NCBI RefSeq assembly: GCF_030817215.1
Contig: NZ_JAUSZA010000001.1
Location: 4,562,501-4,626,500, forward strand
Source: Paenibacillus sp. V4I3
GTDB lineage: Bacteria > Bacillota > Bacilli > Paenibacillales > NBRC-103111
Reading direction: 5' to 3'
DNA length: 64,000 nucleotides
Part shown: positions 61,594 through 64,000 of the stretch, piece after piece
Layout: each line of letters starts with the position of its first letter
Position numbering within the stretch: position 1 is the stretch's first letter
Notes under the pieces: model-generated
Seen by the model: only the letters and a program-made list of their open reading frames with translations
Database searches by the model: none
Told to the model about the DNA's origin: nothing
Made by a program: the position numbers and the translations under genes

Positions 61594-61868
61594 GTGTACA
61601 AACCGATCTGCGGATAAGTGTTGTAGAAAGAAAATGGAAGGGATATATGTTGTGAGGCTCGAACCAGCACTACCACCGCCGTACAAGCCAACCCGATAAG
61701 CGCCGAAAAGGCGCTTACAGCTCGTCGCGCCGCGCAAGTCTGATCGCTAAGTTTTAGCTTTATATCTGAAATTTCACAAAAATAACCCATCTCATAGAAG
61801 ACCGGCAATTTCAGATACAGAGTAGAACAGAATATATATTCGGAATCACTATAAAGGAGAGGATAGAA
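61594..61868. other. intergenic region with a GC-rich patch
   Basis: The stretch 61650-61745 is noticeably GC-rich and holds a small hairpin (AGCGCC-GAAAA-GGCGCT). Frames here are short and have no ribosome binding site. I see no RNA gene. Confidence 0.4.
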
Positions 61869-62040
61869 ATGGCTTGTGGGGCGCAAGCTTTGGGGGTTTG
61901 CTCTGAGGCAGAGGACATCGGCATTGGGGGATTTATCGCATGCCGAAGGGAATCAGATCATAGCTAGCGGTCAATCATCCCATGCGGAAGGTGCATTGAC
62001 AACCGCGAGTGGCTTGATTTTGGTACTGATGGGGAATTAG
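61869..62040 (+). pseudogene. remnant of a protein with SHAEG/TTASG repeats
   Basis: ATG 61869 follows AAAGGAGAGG and reads MACGAQALGVCSEAEDIG. After a frame change at about 61915 it continues LGDLSHAEGNQIIASGQSSHAEGALTTASG, ending at 62038. Repeats of S-H-A-E-G...T-A-S-G are typical of YadA-head-like beta-roll proteins, including Bacillus phage-type peptidase G2 proteins. Only a few repeats remain. Confidence 0.55.
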
Positions 62041-62047
62041 TTTGAAG

Positions 62048-62668
62048 TCAATACGTCTTCCTCCAAAGATTGAACCAACCCACACTACAGATTATGCACA
62101 TGGCGGTGATGGCCATTAAATCGAACCATTCCTCTTGCAGCAAATGTAGGATATCTGGTTCTTTTTTTAACTGTAGGACAGCTAATTGGGCTAATAAGCC
62201 GGCGATGGCGACTTCAATCCAGGGCATTTTTTGAATGAATTCTTCCATTTTAGAGGAAAATAAAAAGATGAGACATAAAGCTGGCAATACACCCATTGCG
62301 ATGAATAATAAGTTATCTGATAGCCTTGCTGTCAGCAAGATACTATCGATACTCATGATTAAATCTAAGGCTGCAACACTGCTGAAGATGAACAGATAGG
62401 TAAAATGTCTTCTCATCATTTTCTTAGGCATAACCATCCGAATGGCAAAGAAGAACATAATGAGGGCTGTTGCAACATTGATGTAGGGCACATCTGACAT
62501 CGATTGTACACAAGCAATAGATAGAATACGAAGCAAGCAGAGGAGCATAAAAATATAAAATTTAATTTTACCTCGGAGGTTATATTTATGAAGAGAAAGC
62601 TGGATCATAATTGCGTTATCGATATTCGTGAATAAATTGTACATGAAAATAATGAACCAATCCTGCAT
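62048..62668 (-). CDS. TerC-family membrane protein
   Basis: About 206 residues with six to seven hydrophobic segments and two Asp/Asn-containing motifs, LFTNIDNAIMIQLSL and ALDLIMSIDSILLTAR, which correspond to the paired D-N-A and D-x-x-x-S-x-D motifs of TerC proteins. These are linked to tellurite resistance or to manganese export in other bacteria. ATG 62668 is chosen because GAGAGG precedes it by ten bases. It has a weak ending signal. Confidence 0.75.
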   Translation of the reverse strand: MQDWFIIFMYNLFTNIDNAIMIQLSLHKYNLRGKIKFYIFMLLCLLRILSIACVQSMSDVPYINVATALIMFFFAIRMVMPKKMMRRHFTYLFIFSSVAALDLIMSIDSILLTARLSDNLLFIAMGVLPALCLIFLFSSKMEEFIQKMPWIEVAIAGLLAQLAVLQLKKEPDILHLLQEEWFDLMAITAMCIICSVGWFNLWRKTY

Positions 62669-62782
62669 ATATGGTTGTCCTCTCATGTATAACTCATGCC
62701 TGTCCTTCGGAAGCTAAGATCATTATATGTGTCTACTACCAAAATAAACCAAATATTTCATAAGGAGATAAGGAGATGAATG

Positions 62783-62818
62783 AAAAAGAACCCACCTTTA
62801 AGAAAAGGAAGGGTTCTT
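62783..62818 (-). terminator. terminator of the NlpC/P60 gene
   Basis: AAGAACCC pairs with GGGTTCTT across a loop with a weaker inner stem. On the minus strand five T residues follow. It lies 26 bases after the stop of the 62844 gene. Confidence 0.75.
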
Positions 62819-62843
62819 ATTTACATAATAGAGATCTAATGGC

Positions 62844-63569
62844 TTAGATTCTGCGGCCTGTGATGTAATGGCTTGTCCAATATGAACTATTGATGTCACC
62901 GACGACTATACCTTTGTGCGGTAAATTGTTAATGAATTGACCATTACCTATGTAGATGCCCACATGGTTAATTTGGCCTGGTGTACTTACGCTGAAAAAT
63001 ACCAAATCACCCGGTTGGAGCTGATTACGTGGAATGTATGTGCCCAATTTGGCTTGAGCCTTAGATCCCCATGGAATTTGAATGCCATTTAGTTGAAATA
63101 CATACTGCGTGAAGGAAGAACAATCTAAATGCAAACGCTGCTGATCCCTCGAACCAAATACATAGGTGACCCGGCCTTTAAATGAGGAAGCTGTCTTGAT
63201 AATTTTATTCGCTAAACTGCCGCCATTAGCCGGATTAGAAGGGGCAGGTGCAGGCGCAGGTGTAGGAGCAGGTTTATTTTCATGTACGGTTACACTAGAG
63301 CGTGAAACATAGCCCTGTTTTCCATTGTAATCGACTAAAACCCAGTAGTCATTGGCAGCTTCAACAGGCAGTACAGTGCCTTGTTTAATAAATCCCCAAA
63401 TGGGTGCACTCGTACTCTGATCGGCTCGGAAGTTAACACCCTTATTCACGGTGGCTGTTGCTACTGGGGCAGCAAGAGCACTAGTAGAAAAGCCACTAAA
63501 CATGGTGAGCGCTAAGCCTAAAGATAATATTGTCTTTTTTCCAAGGTAGTTCTTATTCATTTTTTTCAT
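62844..63569 (-). CDS. secreted cell-wall hydrolase with SH3 and NlpC/P60 domains
   Basis: 241 residues: signal peptide (about 1-33, ending ALAAP), an SH3-type binding domain (GVNFRADQSTSAPIWGFIKQGT, GKQGYVSRSSVTV), a Pro/Ala linker (about 97-112) and an NlpC/P60 domain. The catalytic Cys is in LDCSSFTQ, the His in INHVGIYIGN. Such enzymes cut peptidoglycan stem peptides. It may act in vegetative growth or in spore germination. ATG 63569 follows AGGAGG. Confidence 0.92.
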   Translation of the reverse strand: MKKMNKNYLGKKTILSLGLALTMFSGFSTSALAAPVATATVNKGVNFRADQSTSAPIWGFIKQGTVLPVEAANDYWVLVDYNGKQGYVSRSSVTVHENKPAPTPAPAPAPSNPANGGSLANKIIKTASSFKGRVTYVFGSRDQQRLHLDCSSFTQYVFQLNGIQIPWGSKAQAKLGTYIPRNQLQPGDLVFFSVSTPGQINHVGIYIGNGQFINNLPHKGIVVGDINSSYWTSHYITGRRI

Positions 63570-63812
63570 GAATTAACTTCCTCCTTTTGGTTTAAAAGCT
63601 GAGGTGTATCTTGCACCTACTATCACTTTATCACAGTTGAAAATCCCTAAAATTTACCGAATAGAGCCGAAAGCCATATCGTCCTAGCCTAATTCACCAT
63701 TATTAGAATTTCGTTAGAATTCGATGAGTAATAATTCCTTGACAGGTAAATTTATCTCTTCTTAACAATGAAAGTACTTTCATACCAATTGAATAATGTG
63801 GGAGGCAATTTG

Positions 63813-64000
63813 ATGAATAACCTTACATTTCAAGGACAACATACCATTGAAGGTGACCCTATGGTAAATCAACCCACATTTGCAGCGCATGAGTCCCTGG
63901 AATTGCATGAAATCCTCAATTTCAAAACACTTTGCGTGACCCGAGAATGCTCTCAACATGCCAGAGATGGCCGACATGACATTTGCTATGGATTTTCTCA
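63813..64000 (+). CDS. CotF-like spore coat protein, N-terminal part (runs off the right edge)
   Basis: GGGAGG precedes ATG 63813. The 62 visible codons read without a stop, with HESLELHEILNFKTLCVTREC in the middle, matching the HE-x-LE-x-HE...F pattern of CotF-type coat proteins. The rest lies outside the window. It adds to the other spore genes and suggests a local coat-gene neighbourhood. Confidence 0.6.
   Translation, partial: MNNLTFQGQHTIEGDPMVNQPTFAAHESLELHEILNFKTLCVTRECSQHARDGRHDICYGFS

Noticed and set aside
61634-61760. Short Pro-rich frames in the GC-rich patch
   Set aside because: Interrupted by stops and without a ribosome binding site; no family match recognised.
62776-62847. 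23-residue frame with a strong ribosome binding site opposite the end of the NlpC/P60 gene
   Set aside because: It runs through the terminator hairpin of that gene and has no other support, so chance is the simplest explanation.

Overview
The window looks like chromosome from an endospore-forming Bacillota, most probably Paenibacillus or a close relative in the Paenibacillaceae. The evidence is strong AAGGAGG-type ribosome binding sites with many TTG/GTG starts, a YesM/YesN-type two-component system beside Lpl/Ytc-type sugar permeases, and several spore genes: CotB-, CotG-, CotH- and CotF-like coat proteins, a YheC/D-type coat-associated ATP-grasp protein and a Spo0E-like phosphatase. I see no rRNA or tRNA gene, CRISPR array, prophage or replication origin.

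Region 1 (1-5.4 kb): the end of a histidine phosphatase gene, a DUF1801 gene, a SIMPL-domain gene, a frameshifted sulfite-oxidase-like gene, then araR with an aldose-1-epimerase-like gene, each preceded by an AraR-type palindrome. Region 2 (5.5-22.9 kb) is a carbohydrate locus: YesN-type regulator, two permeases, a lipoprotein binding protein, an oxidoreductase, an opposite-strand block (large secreted TIM-barrel protein, Gfo/Idh/MocA oxidoreductase, FAD oxidoreductase), then an SGNH hydrolase, a second binding lipoprotein and a YesM-type histidine kinase. The kinase and regulator probably form one signalling pair although about 14 kb separates them. There is one permease pair and two binding proteins.

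Region 3 (22.9-52.6 kb) is mixed housekeeping and accessory DNA: WYL regulator beside a truncated VOC gene, ThrE-type exporter in two parts, TolB-like secreted protein, small DUF proteins, polysaccharide deacetylase, a deleted transposase next to a duplicated gene fragment, an array of TTGTA/TACAA palindromes, ppaC, msrAB, a CDF exporter behind a terminator-like leader, a kinase-like gene followed by a Crh-like HPr gene, a YitT protein, a methyltransferase with a MerR-type promoter, a DUF2334 protein, Nudix and GNAT enzymes, YheC/D, PAP2, a eukaryotic-type HisA homologue outside any his operon, and a membrane-anchored PDZ-Lon protease. A 52-residue Spo0E-like gene and an alpha/beta hydrolase pseudogene with two frameshifts end the region.

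Region 4 (53.6-59.3 kb) is the most interesting part, a spore-coat module. A CotB-like protein and a very repetitive CotG-like protein are divergently transcribed, a CotH-type protein kinase gene follows, and two related proteins with three CotB-like repeats lie at the outer edges. The CotB-like and CotG-like proteins share short (S/T)-(R/K)-G-N-K-(S/T) motifs, so I infer that both are substrates of the CotH kinase. Region 5 (59.4-64 kb): MidA-like methyltransferase with TPR tail, an unrecognised gene, a remnant of a protein with HAEG/TASG repeats, a TerC-like membrane protein, a secreted SH3-NlpC/P60 hydrolase and the start of a CotF-like coat gene.

All functions come from reading motifs and family resemblance by eye; no search was run. 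Start codons were moved from the longest frame where a ribosome binding site favoured another start.
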